This document shows positions 36,635 through 46,529 of a stretch of DNA of 64,000 bases, one piece after another; position 1 is the stretch's first letter; every line of letters starts with the position of its first letter. The DNA is from Tetracladium setigerum (lineage: Eukaryota > Ascomycota > Leotiomycetes > Helotiales), in NCBI GenBank assembly GCA_031472005.1, contig PZJY01000011.1, positions 806,001-870,000 of the forward strand, read 5' to 3'. The notes under the pieces are model-generated. The model was not told where the DNA came from. It worked only from the letters and a program-made list of their open reading frames with translations, and did no database searches. Made by a program: the position numbers and the translations under genes.

Positions 36635-39241
36635 ATGTCTACAACACCTGCATCACCTCCCATGGCCACCCAGGTGCCCAAACCAAGCGGCAGGCAGAAG
36701 AGGCCCAGGGTCTCCCAAGAAGACCGAAGAAGAGCTTTACGCGCGTGAGTATTCCCCCCCCCCGCCAGCTCACGTGTCTCTTGCTCACATGGCGTACAGA
36801 TGCGATGCATGTCGAAGGCAAAAGGAGAAGTGCGAAGGGGGTGTGCCTTGTCGAAGGTGCTCCCGACTTCAGCGGCAGTGCCAGTTCCAGATGATCTCAA
36901 CCGGAGCAAGCAGCCATGTCTCGAATGGTCAGACCCGCAAGTGAGGGCACCCTGTTAGATTTTGGCCGGCGTGGCTCTAACGAAACCAGTGCCGGCCCAG
37001 CTTCGACGATGGATGGGGAGAGCGGAAAGAAGATGGAATTGATGGAGCGTATCATCAAGCACGTCTTTGGGGAGGCGCCTTGTGATACCGAGCGCCTCCA
37101 GAAGATCTTGGAGTCGCTGCGGGAAGCAGACGGAAAACCAACCGAACCAAGTAATACAGACGACATGGACGATTCCGAGGAGATGTCGGTTGTGGATCAA
37201 GAGTTTACGGTCAAGCCGTTGTCTAACAACACGTCTCGTTGGTCCAATCAATCCCAGCGCAAGATGTGACCTGACCTAGTGAGCCACAGATTACTCGGGC
37301 GAGCTCTCGCATTGGAGCTTTTGGAAACGCGTTCAAGAGAAGGTTGGCATTCTATCCAACAGCATCGAGCCGGTAATGCATTCATTCCTCGTCCACGGCG
37401 TAAGGCTAAGAGTTTGTAGACTGCCGCAGAGCCGGGCGGCGGGAACGAGTCCTACAGAGCTAAGCAACTGCAGTCGTCTGGATCAACGATATCCCTCTTG
37501 TCTCAGTACCTGCCGCCACAACCCGTGGGCGAATATCTCATCGCTATATTCTTCAGGTATGCGCAGACTAATTACTATTACCTCGAAGAGGACTGGGCAC
37601 TCGCCCAACTGCAAAGCTGGTATTCCCAGACCTCGAGCATGTCAAGCGACGAATCGCCAGCGTGGTGCATCCTCCTGATGTTGCTGGCCATCGGGACGCA
37701 ATTCGCTGATCTGGACTCGACCACGAATCTTGCCGCCGAACAGGCCCCAGAGATCACGGCTGGCCATGACATTGCCGTCGGGGATGATGTTGGCCTCACC
37801 CTCTACAAACTGGCCGTGCAACTTGTGCCGGACGTCATAACCATCGCATCGATGGAGAGCGTGCAAGCATTTCTCCTCCTGGGCGTGTACACTCTGCCCT
37901 TGGACGCATCTGGCCTCTCGTATACCTATCTCGGAGTTGCCATCAAGATGGCCATACAAAACGGCATGCACAGAAAACATTCACCAGCTGGCCTGGACTT
38001 GCACATGGTGGAAATGAGAAATCGACTCTGGTGGACCGCATATACCCTAGAGAAGTAAGATCTGCTGGGTTCTACGTTGTCATGTGCTAATTAGCCTAGG
38101 CGAATCTGTATTCTTCATGGTCGCCCAGTTTCAATATCACAAGCAGACACGGACGCGCGGCTGCCCAATGACCTCCCCAATTTTAGGCCTTCCTATAGAC
38201 CTGCAAACTTCGCGAACATGCAGGCTATGATCAAGCTGACCATCCAACTTGAGTCTATCGCGGTCTCCATGTATGTCTGCATCCTCAAGCCCTTTTCTCT
38301 GTCCTAATGCTATAGAGCTGACAAACTTCAGTATTAAACTAAGGATTTCGAAGAAGACGCTGCAAGCAGATCGGCTCCACGACTTGGTGCTGCACGGCCA
38401 GAACCTGAAGGATTGGTGGTCTACATTGCCTGATGATGTCTACTGCCGAGACCTGGATCCCACAAAGGCCATGTTCCGCCCCAACGTTCATCTTCACCTG
38501 ACCTTCCTCCTTACCCAAGTCTTCTTGGGCCGTCCATTTCTATTCTCGGACAGCAAGAGAGACTCCCCCGGCCAGTCCTCGCAGTCAAGGGCATCCAGCG
38601 CCCGCGGTCAGCTAAGGCTCTCTTGTGTCGAAGCCGCATTCACCATCCTGGATCTCTGTCAACTTCTACACGATCACAGTGGTCTGGCAAGAGCCTCGTA
38701 TACGGAATTCAGCACGTGCCGTGCCGCGTTGCTAGTTTTTCTTGCACACAGCTTGAACGATAGCACCGAGCGCCTTCGCAATGCCCTCACTAATGGGATG
38801 CGGCTGATGCGTCTAATGGCCCGAGGCATCGATTCGGCCAAGTCAGAGTTGTCGCTGATCGAGGCTCTCGAGCGAGCCGTGCGCCGCCTCGATGGCCACT
38901 CCGCTTTCAGGGAGCCCAGCAACAGCGAATCCCGTCAACCTTCAGGGTATGAGAAGTTCAAGACGTGGGCACGGCTGTGGAAGCAATCGCCAAAGTATTG
39001 CGATGAATTCCCCGTGCCCAGCCCGGAAACCAACATACACGATATGAGGGACATGTTGAAAATGGCAGCGGAGCCAAGTATCTCGGATTCTACTCTGGAC
39101 GGATTCTCAACCTTTCCTAGCGTTCTGGATGGGTTCGGTGACTTCCCAGCGACCAACGATTTCTTTCCACCAGACCTGGGTGGTTTCCCTGACATGGGCT
39201 TGGAACAAAGTTGGCAAGGTTATCAGACGTTTGATGCATAG
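36635..39241 (+). CDS. Zn2Cys6 transcription factor, likely cluster regulator
   Basis: Nuclear Gal4-type regulator. Exon 1 (36635-36744) and exon 2 (from 36800) join to give the binuclear zinc cluster C-DA-C-RRQKEK-C-EGGVP-C-RR-C-SRLQRQ-C preceded by a basic stretch. Downstream exons carry the fungal_trans middle domain: HYSGELSHWSFWKRVQ-like start near 37294, YLPPQPVGEYLIAIFFRYAQTNYYY, GVAIKMAIQNGMHRK, the RNRLWWTAYTLEK signature at about 38020-38056, and GRPVSISQADTDARLPND. The C-terminus (to 39241) is rich in Asp, Phe, Pro and Gly, as in activation domains. The frame between the zinc cluster (near 36905) and the next block (near 36930) is unclear: an unusually short intron or an indel. It stands first of five genes on the same strand. 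Confidence 0.8.
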
Positions 39242-39537
39242 CTGGGCACTTCCAGGGGAAGCTATCTTTAGTCTTGAAAATACGCAACTCAGAGCAAGCC
39301 AAACAAACAGGGAACGAGATGACCTCTAGTAGCCTTATCTTCCACTCGGCAGGATGTACGGCGGTGAAGCAGTTATCAAGCATGCAGTTCCCCGCAATCA
39401 ACCATGTGTTCGAATTGACACATCAACTAAAGTAACTCTAGCCTTGGTATTCTTTAGATCAACATGGACACCTGCAGCAGCGCAACTCCGAGACGGATGA
39501 TCTCTCCAGACTAAAATTGGGGCACGAGGAGAAGTGA

Positions 39538-39571
39538 TTCCCGGCGAAATATCCCATCTCAATACCGGGAA
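39538..39571. promoter_or_regulatory. Inverted repeat TTCCCGG-N20-CCGGGAA upstream of the HAD gene
   Basis: TTCCCGG at 39538-39544 and CCGGGAA at 39565-39571 form a perfect 7-bp inverted repeat, just before the main operator-like element. It also contains outward and inward CGG/CCG triplets. It may be chance or a second binding site. Confidence 0.3.
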
Positions 39572-39581
39572 AGCTATTGCA

Positions 39582-39599
39582 CCGGGTACTTGCACCCGG
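39582..39599. promoter_or_regulatory. Operator-like CCGGGT-N6-ACCCGG, HAD promoter
   Basis: CCGGGT ACTTGC ACCCGG, extended to an 8-bp arm (CACCGGGT / ACCCGGTG), about 150 bases before the HAD start codon. It reads CGG-N10-CCG, the spacing used by Put3-type zinc-cluster dimers. Confidence 0.65.
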
Positions 39600-39748
39600 T
39601 GTGGAGTAGATGACGGCCACCCAAGTCGATATATTATCTGCGACCTCGACGAACAAAAAACCACCCATCTCGTCCACAGCACGCCGTACCATCAAGACAA
39701 TCAAGACACTTAATCTCTCTAAAATCATCACCCATCCGCTGCAATAAA

Positions 39749-40468
39749 ATGTCTCGACTATCAGACTACCGACTGCTGAGCTTTGACGTCTACGGAACAT
39801 TGATTGACTGGGAGCAAGGCATCCTGACGGCGCTGCACCCCCTCCTCGAAAAGACCAATGTAACAAACAAATACAGTCGGAAACACTTGCTAGAGACATA
39901 TCACGCGCTCGAGCGCAAGCAGCAGGCGGCGGTTCCTGACATGATCTACTCCAAGCTCTTGACCACGGTGCACCCATTCCTGGCAGAGGAACTCGGCCTT
40001 CCCCGTCCATCAGCGGAGGAGAGCCTCGCCTTTGGTGCTTCGGTGGGCAGCTGGCCCGCCTTCCCAGACAGCGTGGATGCGCTCAAGCGTCTGTCGAAAG
40101 TCTATAAGCTCCTTATCCTCTCCAATGTCGATCGGGAGTCGATCAAGGGCACTCTCAATGGACCTCTAAAGGGCGTTCACTTCGACAAGGTGATCACGGC
40201 GCAAGATGTTGGCTCCTACAAGCCAGACCAGCGGAACTTCACGCGCATGCTCCAGGAGGTCAAGGAGGAGTTCGGCATTGAGAAGAGCCAGGTGCTCCAG
40301 ACCGCCCAAAGCCAATTCCACGACCACCATCCAGCCCGGAAAAATGGGATCAAATCGGTGTGGATTGAAAGGACGGGAGCCACGATGGGGAACTTGGCAG
40401 AGGAGATATATGACTGGAAATTTGACAAGCTGGTTGACATGGCGGACGCGCTAGAGAAGGAATTCTGA
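39749..40468 (+). CDS. HAD hydrolase, 2-haloacid dehalogenase-like (type II)
   Basis: Single-exon gene, 239 residues, soluble, no signal peptide. HAD motif I is FDVYGTLID with nucleophile Asp13 in the FDxYGTLxD form typical of L-2-haloacid dehalogenases and their fungal relatives. The cap domain covers about residues 20-100. Motif II is LILSNVD (Ser125-Asn126), motif III Lys158 in GSYKPD, and motif IV is represented by the QSQFHDHHPARKNGIKSVWIER block. Homologues hydrolyse C-halogen or phosphoester bonds through an aspartyl ester; the true substrate is unknown and many fungal members have no shown dehalogenase activity. An operator-like palindrome lies upstream. It is probably co-regulated with the next three genes. 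Confidence 0.85.
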   Translation: MSRLSDYRLLSFDVYGTLIDWEQGILTALHPLLEKTNVTNKYSRKHLLETYHALERKQQAAVPDMIYSKLLTTVHPFLAEELGLPRPSAEESLAFGASVGSWPAFPDSVDALKRLSKVYKLLILSNVDRESIKGTLNGPLKGVHFDKVITAQDVGSYKPDQRNFTRMLQEVKEEFGIEKSQVLQTAQSQFHDHHPARKNGIKSVWIERTGATMGNLAEEIYDWKFDKLVDMADALEKEF

Positions 40469-41313
40469 GCAGGGAAGAGTCTATGGACTGATTCGATTTC
40501 ATAGTCTTGCAAAGTGTTAGCGCGATGGCAATGAACTTTGAAAGCAATCTACATCACAAACAACAGATCACGTGCCTGCTTTCCGCTCCTCGCTCCTCGT
40601 CTCATGCTTGAATTGTGACGCGGATCTTATACAACTGAAGATGTCTATGCTAACATAACCCATGCTTGAAGTCTCGACCCAGCAAGAGTTCATTACATCT
40701 AAAGCGCAATCACTTGCAGGCTCAAGCATAGAGATAGAGGCTGCCAGGGCTCTCGAATAGTCTTAGTAATGCCCAAATTGAGCATGCTCCCATCTTCCGC
40801 ATAAAATGCAGGATTTGTCCGAAGTGCTTCTTATTCCTCTCTCTCATTCCGCATCTTTAAGGATGAGTAAGTTTACGTATCTTCCCCTTGGAGGCATTAG
40901 CTCCGAGTGACCGGTTAGAAGCTCCCGCTGTCAGCAGAGAGAATGCTCGCCGGTTCGCGTTCGACCGGGTGAGGGCACCCGGCTCGCTTCACTTCAGGGC
41001 GTTGTTTACGTCTCACTTTTCGGTACGTTTACACCGTCTCGGGGCAGGATGCTCATGATAGCTTATCACAATAACCTTCACGAACATAACTCCCCTGATT
41101 GGCCGAATGATTCATATCTCTTTCGACTCTTCCCCTCTTTTCGCCGCCAATCTGCAACGGAATAATCGAATAGTTAGGGGGTCATCTCAAGTCTTTCTAT
41201 CTAAGAATGAACGCCCGAATTACTTAAGTCTAAAGTGCTCTCAAATTTGGCCATCTCACCATCAGATCTTCCTATCCATAACTCTATTACGCGCCCTCAC
41301 CCTCATCCAAGTT
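40469..41313. other. Intergenic, amidohydrolase promoter
   Basis: No gene. Holds the operator-like element at 40965-40982. An in-frame extension upstream of the amidohydrolase start (from 41107) has no resemblance to the family and is taken as leader. Confidence 0.5.
40965..40982. promoter_or_regulatory. Operator-like CCGGGT-N6-ACCCGG, amidohydrolase promoter
   Basis: CCGGGT GAGGGC ACCCGG, perfect 6-bp arms, about 330 bases before the chosen ATG. Confidence 0.65.
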
Positions 41314-42639
41314 ATGTCAGTCTCCGAAGCATTCGTCAAGCCATGGCTCCCATCCTCCACGCCAGCCTCATATCTGTTTACCGAAGCGAACATCGTTGAC
41401 CCAGTTAAAGGCACAATCATCCACAACGCCTCCGTACACATCTCGGGAGGACATATTATCAGCGTTGCGACGGATGGGAAGAGCGAAACACCCCCAAACA
41501 CAAAAGTCATTAAGCTCGGCGGCAAATATCTGTGCCCTGGTCTCACCGATGCCCACGTACACATCTCTGCTGTCCCTGGCGAGGTCGACTTCCGCCATGT
41601 CGTGGCCACACCACAGGAGCAAGCCATGCTTCGAATGACCTTTGTGTGTCGCGACATGCTCCGAAGGGGATTCACGATCGCACGAGACTGCGGAGGTGCG
41701 CCGTACGCGCTGAAGGAGGCTTGTGAGGAGTGGCTGATCGCTGGACCGAGACTCTTCATCGCTGGCCACGCCATCAGTCAAACGGGAGGACATGGAGACT
41801 TCCGAAGTGCCCATGATCATAAAGAATGCGTCTCTGGCTTCGTCTCAGGACTAGGGAGGGTCTGTGACGGCGTCCCCGAGTGTCTGAGGGTCGCGCGGGA
41901 CGAGCTGAGGTGCGGTGCCGACTTTATCAAAATCATGGCCGGTGGCGGCGTGGTCAGTCCTACCGACAAGCTTCTGAATCTTCAATTCTCCTCAGCAGAG
42001 ATTGAAGCTCTTGTTCTGGTTGCGACGAATAGCAAGACGTACGCCACCTGCCACGCGTATACTCCAGAGGCTATCCAGCTCGCCATTGCCAACGGCGTCA
42101 AAGGCATCGAGCATGGCAATCTTCTAGATCGAGAGACGGCCGAGCTGATGGCCGAGAAGAACGTCTACCTGACACCGACGTTGGTTACCTACCACACCCT
42201 GGGAGACCCTTCGTTGCCCAAGTTCCTCACGGCGGAATCCGCTCAGAAGAACGTCAAGGTCCTCAACGCCGGTCTGCGGTCGCTTAAGATCGCAAAGGAG
42301 GCGGGTGTAACGATGTGTTACGGATCTGACCTGCTCGGTCCGCTGGGAACCTACCAGAGCAGAGAGTTTGGCATCCGATCTGCCGTCCTTCCAGCTATCG
42401 ACATCTTGAGAAGCGCGACCATCAACCCAGCACGCATGATGGGGATTCAGGACAAAGCAGGCCAGATACGGCCCGGCTTCTGGGCAGACCTAATTGTGCT
42501 CCAGAATAACCCTCTGGACGATATAAGCGTGTTGGAGCGGCATGAGACAGAGCTGCTCGCCGTTGTCAAGGGGGGGAGGGTGTGTATGAGTAAATTGCCT
42601 CAGGTTACAGGTATTCTTGATGATTTTGGAAAACTGTAA
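41314..42639 (+). CDS. Amidohydrolase, Xaa-Pro-dipeptidase/ochratoxinase-like
   Basis: Single-exon, 441 residues from the ATG at 41314 (MSVSEAFVKP), which fits the family start better than 41107. Metal-dependent hydrolase of the amidohydrolase superfamily. All binuclear-site ligands are visible: His81 and His83 in DAHVHIS, Lys206 (to be carbamylated) in DFIKIMAGGG, His247 in CHAYTPEA, His267 in GIEHGNLLD, and Asp339 in CYGSDLLG. The KIMAGGG context resembles the bacterial Xaa-Pro dipeptidase/prolidase branch that also includes fungal ochratoxinase, enzymes that cut amide bonds of N-acyl amino acids. No signal peptide, so it acts inside the cell, in keeping with the permease next door. Substrate unknown. 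Confidence 0.88.
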   Translation: MSVSEAFVKPWLPSSTPASYLFTEANIVDPVKGTIIHNASVHISGGHIISVATDGKSETPPNTKVIKLGGKYLCPGLTDAHVHISAVPGEVDFRHVVATPQEQAMLRMTFVCRDMLRRGFTIARDCGGAPYALKEACEEWLIAGPRLFIAGHAISQTGGHGDFRSAHDHKECVSGFVSGLGRVCDGVPECLRVARDELRCGADFIKIMAGGGVVSPTDKLLNLQFSSAEIEALVLVATNSKTYATCHAYTPEAIQLAIANGVKGIEHGNLLDRETAELMAEKNVYLTPTLVTYHTLGDPSLPKFLTAESAQKNVKVLNAGLRSLKIAKEAGVTMCYGSDLLGPLGTYQSREFGIRSAVLPAIDILRSATINPARMMGIQDKAGQIRPGFWADLIVLQNNPLDDISVLERHETELLAVVKGGRVCMSKLPQVTGILDDFGKL

Positions 42640-43397
42640 TCTAGCTTGAAACATATTTCTCTTGATATCTGAGATGCGTCAGAGCAGTGAATAATTCGAG
42701 TTAAACTCGTGATATGACAATTTATACAATCTTCTAGCTTACAAATAAAAATTACAATCGTATGACAATATTTGACTCGTACGTTTCTGTTAACTTAATA
42801 GTCGCAATTATTAGTTCTCGTGATACTGCTACTTCAAGATGGAAGATACCCTTTAGACTGGACCGGACCACCTCGATTAAGGTTCCTCGCTTCACGGCCC
42901 CGGTTTACCCCAGAAACAGCAAATGCACTTCATACAATCAAAAGTGGATTATTGTAGCTATGCCGCCGTTGCTCCGCACGAACAGTTGCTGAGTCCGGTG
43001 GGTACATGTACCCGGCCATGACCTATCTCCATCTTTCCGACGCAGTATCTTGGATATCGGTCGAGGTGAACATGAGCACGGTCACTCGCCAATGATAACA
43101 AGATCACACTCATAGTAGGGATTCATTATCACAGAGAATGGGAATTTGGCCAGTTTTGACGTCAGCCACATCTCCCCAAGATAACAAGTGAAGCAGCTAG
43201 TATTGAGAGGGGAAGATAGGGTTCGTCGGAGACCTTTGAATAGTAGTATAAGAACAATAGTGGCCTCACCACCAGACTTCCCTCTTGCCAGCAGTTCTGC
43301 TTTATCCAGCTTCTTCCAGCTTCATCTGGCCTCATTCTGCTCCAAGTCATTCTTTAACTGTGGAGCCTTGATTAAGCGGGCAAAACACTGGGTAACC
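42640..43397. other. Intergenic, permease promoter
   Basis: No gene. Holds the degenerate operator-like element at 42998-43015. Confidence 0.5.
42998..43015. promoter_or_regulatory. Operator-like element (degenerate left half), permease promoter
   Basis: GTGGGT ACATGT ACCCGG: the right half is perfect and the left half keeps GGGT; GGGTACATGTACCC is itself a perfect palindrome. It lies about 380 bases before the permease ATG. Confidence 0.55.
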
Positions 43398-44972
43398 ATG
43401 GCAACCCGCACATCAACCAAGAACGAAGAGATCTCTCCCGAGTTGGAGAGCATGACGGGTGAAGTGATTATCACCAAGTTCCCAAGCACCGATCACGATG
43501 TCGCCGCCACCTTCCTCTCCCAACTGGACCCGGCCATTATCGCAGAGCCCATCTCCCAAAGCGAGTATCGCAAAGTCCTGTGGAAGATTGACCTCTGGAT
43601 CTTGCCCTTAGTAGCATGCACTGTCATCCTCTCCGCCGTCGACAAGGTCATCATCTCCAACGCCGCCATTTATGGCATGCGGACCGACACACACCTGGTG
43701 GGCGACCAGTTCTCCTGGGTCGGATCCATCTTCTACTTTGGCTATCTCTTCTTTGAGGGACCCTCGGCTCTCCTGATCCAACGCCTGCCTGTCGCCAAGT
43801 TCCTCGGTGCCACGATCTTGGGATGGGGGTGCTAATGCTCTGCACCGCGGCCACCCAGAACTTCGCCGGCCTGGCCACCGTGCGATTCATCATGGGCGCC
43901 CTCGAAGCACCCGTCTTCCCCATCTGCAGTGTCTTGACCGTCATGTGGTGGACCAATGATGAGCAGCCGATCCGCGTGGCCTTCTGGTACAATCAGGTAC
44001 GTCTCCGCAGGTGATCTCCGAGCATGGTTAACCGAACAGTTCTCCTCCATCTTCTCTGGCATCGTCAGTTATGGGATCGGACACACCCACACATCCCTCA
44101 GCCCATGGCGCCTTCTCTACATCGCTCTCGGGGCATTCTCCCTGCTCTGGGGCGCGATCGTCCTCCTGCTACTCCCAGACTCTCCGGTATCCGCTCGCTA
44201 CCTGTCGAATCGCGAGAAGTATGTGTGCATCGAGAGGCTCAAGAACAACAACACCGGCATCGAGGACAAGAAGATCAAGTGGTATCAGATTCGCGAGTGC
44301 GTCATGGACCCAAAGACATGGCTGCTGTTTATCTTTGTCTGCGCGCAGAACATCCCCAATGGCGGTCTCATCACCTTTGCCTCCATCATCGTCTCTGGCC
44401 TGGGCTACTCGCGTCTCTTCACCACCCTCCTGGGCATCCCGACCGGCGTTCTTGCGACGGCGTGGCAGCTGCTCCTCTCCATCCCCAGCTCGAAGATCAA
44501 GCAATCCCGGTGCGCCATCATCGCCCTGGCCAACATCGTGCCGATGATCAGCGCGGTCATGATGTGGAAACTCCCGCGAAGCAACAAGAAGGGTCTCCTG
44601 GCCGCGTACTACGTCTTCTACACCTACTGGGGTCCCTACGTCCTCTCCACCTCGCTGCCCATGGGCAACACATCCGGCCACTCCAAGAAGGTCGCCATGA
44701 ACGCCGTCTTCTTCACCGCGTACTGCGTTGGCAATATTATTGGACCCCAGGTCTTCCAGCCCAAGGACGCGCCTGATTACTCAAACGGTTATATTGGGTT
44801 GCTGGCGTGTTTAGTGGTGGCCATGATTGCCATCTCTGGCTACGGCCTCCTCTGCTTTGCCGAGAATCGACGACGAGACCGCCTCGTCGCGTTTGAAGGG
44901 CCGGGTGAGGTTGACGAACCCTTCTCTGATCGCACAGACAAGGAGAAGAAGAATTTTCGTTACGTGTACTAG
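43398..44972 (+). CDS. MFS anion permease, Dal5/allantoate-permease family (one-base frame break)
   Basis: Plasma-membrane transporter of the anion:cation symporter branch, whose members import allantoate, nicotinate, ureidosuccinate, dipeptides and related carboxylates. Starts MATRTSTKNEE; TMs follow from residue about 75 (WKIDLWILPLVACTVILSAVDKVIISNAAIYGM, typical Dal5 opening), GDQFSWVGSIFYFGYLFFEGPSALLIQR, LGWG...LMLCTAATQNFAGLATVRFIMGALEAPVFP. Intron at 43997-44039, then six more TMs to 44972. In the G5 run at 43825-43829 one G is missing: exon 1 is 599 nt and would be 600 with it, making 510 residues overall, the family's usual size. A homopolymer sequencing error is the simplest reading; a fresh null allele is the alternative. 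Confidence 0.88.
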
Positions 44973-45337
44973 TACCACCAGATTCCTCTATTCACGAAAG
45001 ACTCGATTGGAGAATGCATTATGCATATTTGGCTTGCCCCCCACTGGTATTCACATTTGTTGTACTCATAGTCAATATAAGCTTTATCATCTCATTTGAA
45101 ACTCAGCCCATGTCCCTCCCGGCAGAGATTGCCATGTGAAATGTTGCCAAACCTCCCACTTCTTCACCGGATATTGAAGAAAGCCGGGTACCCGTACCCG
45201 GCTCTATTTTGGCAACCCGCAACATCAAACTTTGCTTTCGCCACCTTAGTATCCTTTCGCAGCTTGACAGGTCGTGAAGCAATCCATAAAACTGGGACTT
45301 CTTCACACATTATCTCTCATTCACTTCGCGTAGCCTT
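44973..45337. other. Intergenic, TatD gene promoter
   Basis: No gene; contains the best operator-like palindrome of the cluster. Confidence 0.5.
45184..45201. promoter_or_regulatory. Operator-like CCGGGT-N6-ACCCGG, TatD gene promoter
   Basis: CCGGGT ACCCGT ACCCGG, perfect arms extended to AGCCGGGT / ACCCGGCT, 137 bases before the first ATG. Confidence 0.7.
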
Positions 45338-46529
45338 ATGCTCACCACCTCTCGCATAATCAGCTTCTGGAGGCCGACGCTCATCCATCGCCGCGCCAGA
45401 TCTCAACTCTTCCCGCATCTCAGAATCAGGCAAGTCATATTTTTCTCATGATAGAGTCGTAGGGACTGACCACCTCTCAGTACTCATTCCACTCAATCCG
45501 TCAGAATGGGCAGTGTAGGCATCCCACCCTCGACCGGCAGCGATCGGAAGAAGCTGCAATTTGCGGATGTAGGTCACTCACTGCACCTCGAGATGAACCT
45601 GATGCTGACGTTCCTAGGTCGCCGTGACCTTCACCGCCGACGAGTTCCAAGGAATCTACCGGGGGAAGAAACATCACGAGTCAGACTTTGACGCAGTGCT
45701 CCAGCGAGCCCGTGATGTGGGATGCTTCAAGATCCTGCTTACTACCATGACGCTCCAGGGCGCCCACGAAAACCTGCAGGTCTGCAGAAGACATCCCGGG
45801 GAGTGCTTCATGACCCTGGGAGTCCATCCGTACCATGCCTCGGAGCTGTACCTGGGAGGAGATGACCAGCAGCTGGCCGAACTGAGGAACCTGGGACGGC
45901 AGCTCCTCGCGGCCAAAGAAGAATCGACGTTGTTAACAGCCTTTGGCGAGATCGGCCTCGACTACGACAATCTGCATCGATCGGACAAGGAATCCCAGCA
46001 GCGCGCGTTCCGCGACCAGCTCGAGATCGCGGTCGAGTTCCAGTTGCCATTGTTCCTGCACGCACGTGCGGCCCACGAAGACTTCGTCTCCATCATCTCG
46101 CCATACCTATCGAAGCTGCAAACGCCAGGCCTCGTTCACTCTTTCGCCGGCACGAAAGATGAGATGCTAGAGCTGGTCGAACTGGGTTTCCACATCAGCG
46201 TCAATGGGGTCAGCTTTCAGACCGAAGATCTCCTGGACATGGTGAAGCACATCCCCCTCACGCATCTCCAGCTGGAGACCGATGCGCCGTGGTGCGAGAT
46301 CAACCCCAAGGGTCCCGCGATGAGATACCTGGTAGATGCGGCCCCCTTGCCGCCTTCCAAGAAGCATGGGAAGTTCGTTCTGGGTCAGATGGTTAAGGGG
46401 AGAAACGAAAGCTGCACCATAGAGAACGTGGCGCGTGTGGTAGCGGGCGTGAAGGGCATTCCGCTTGAAGACGTGGCGGAGATCGCGTGGAAGAATAGCT
46501 TGGAGATGTTTAGGCTGGTGGACTGCTGA
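45338..46529 (+). CDS. TatD-family metal-dependent hydrolase, probable mitochondrial presequence
   Basis: Amidohydrolase-superfamily TIM barrel; known TatD proteins are 3'-5' exonucleases/DNases, with some acting on other substrates. Family blocks: FADVAVTFTADEFQGIYRGKKHH, TLGVHPYHA, AFGEIGLDYD, LPLFLHARAAHEDF, LVHSFAGTKDEM and LQLETDAPWCEI, so the metal ligands after the first strand are present. The first strand reads VTFTADEF where TATDN1-type proteins have INLTDPMF. Exons: 45338-45429, 45481-45568 and 45618-46529. The first intron would be GC-AG (GCAAGT donor) and gives 363 residues with an Arg/Ser-rich, acid-free N-terminus (MLTTSRIISFWRPTLIHRR) that suits mitochondrial import. The shorter start at 45506 gives 324 residues. 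Cluster context suggests a metabolic, not DNA-repair, role; this is inference. Confidence 0.85.

Noticed and set aside
41107..41313. Longer N-terminus for the amidohydrolase starting at 41107
   Set aside because: The extra 69 residues show no family resemblance and no targeting character; the ATG at 41314 fits the usual start and length.
36635..46529. Classic secondary-metabolite biosynthesis cluster
   Set aside because: No polyketide synthase, NRPS, terpene synthase, P450 or methyltransferase is present; the enzymes are hydrolases.
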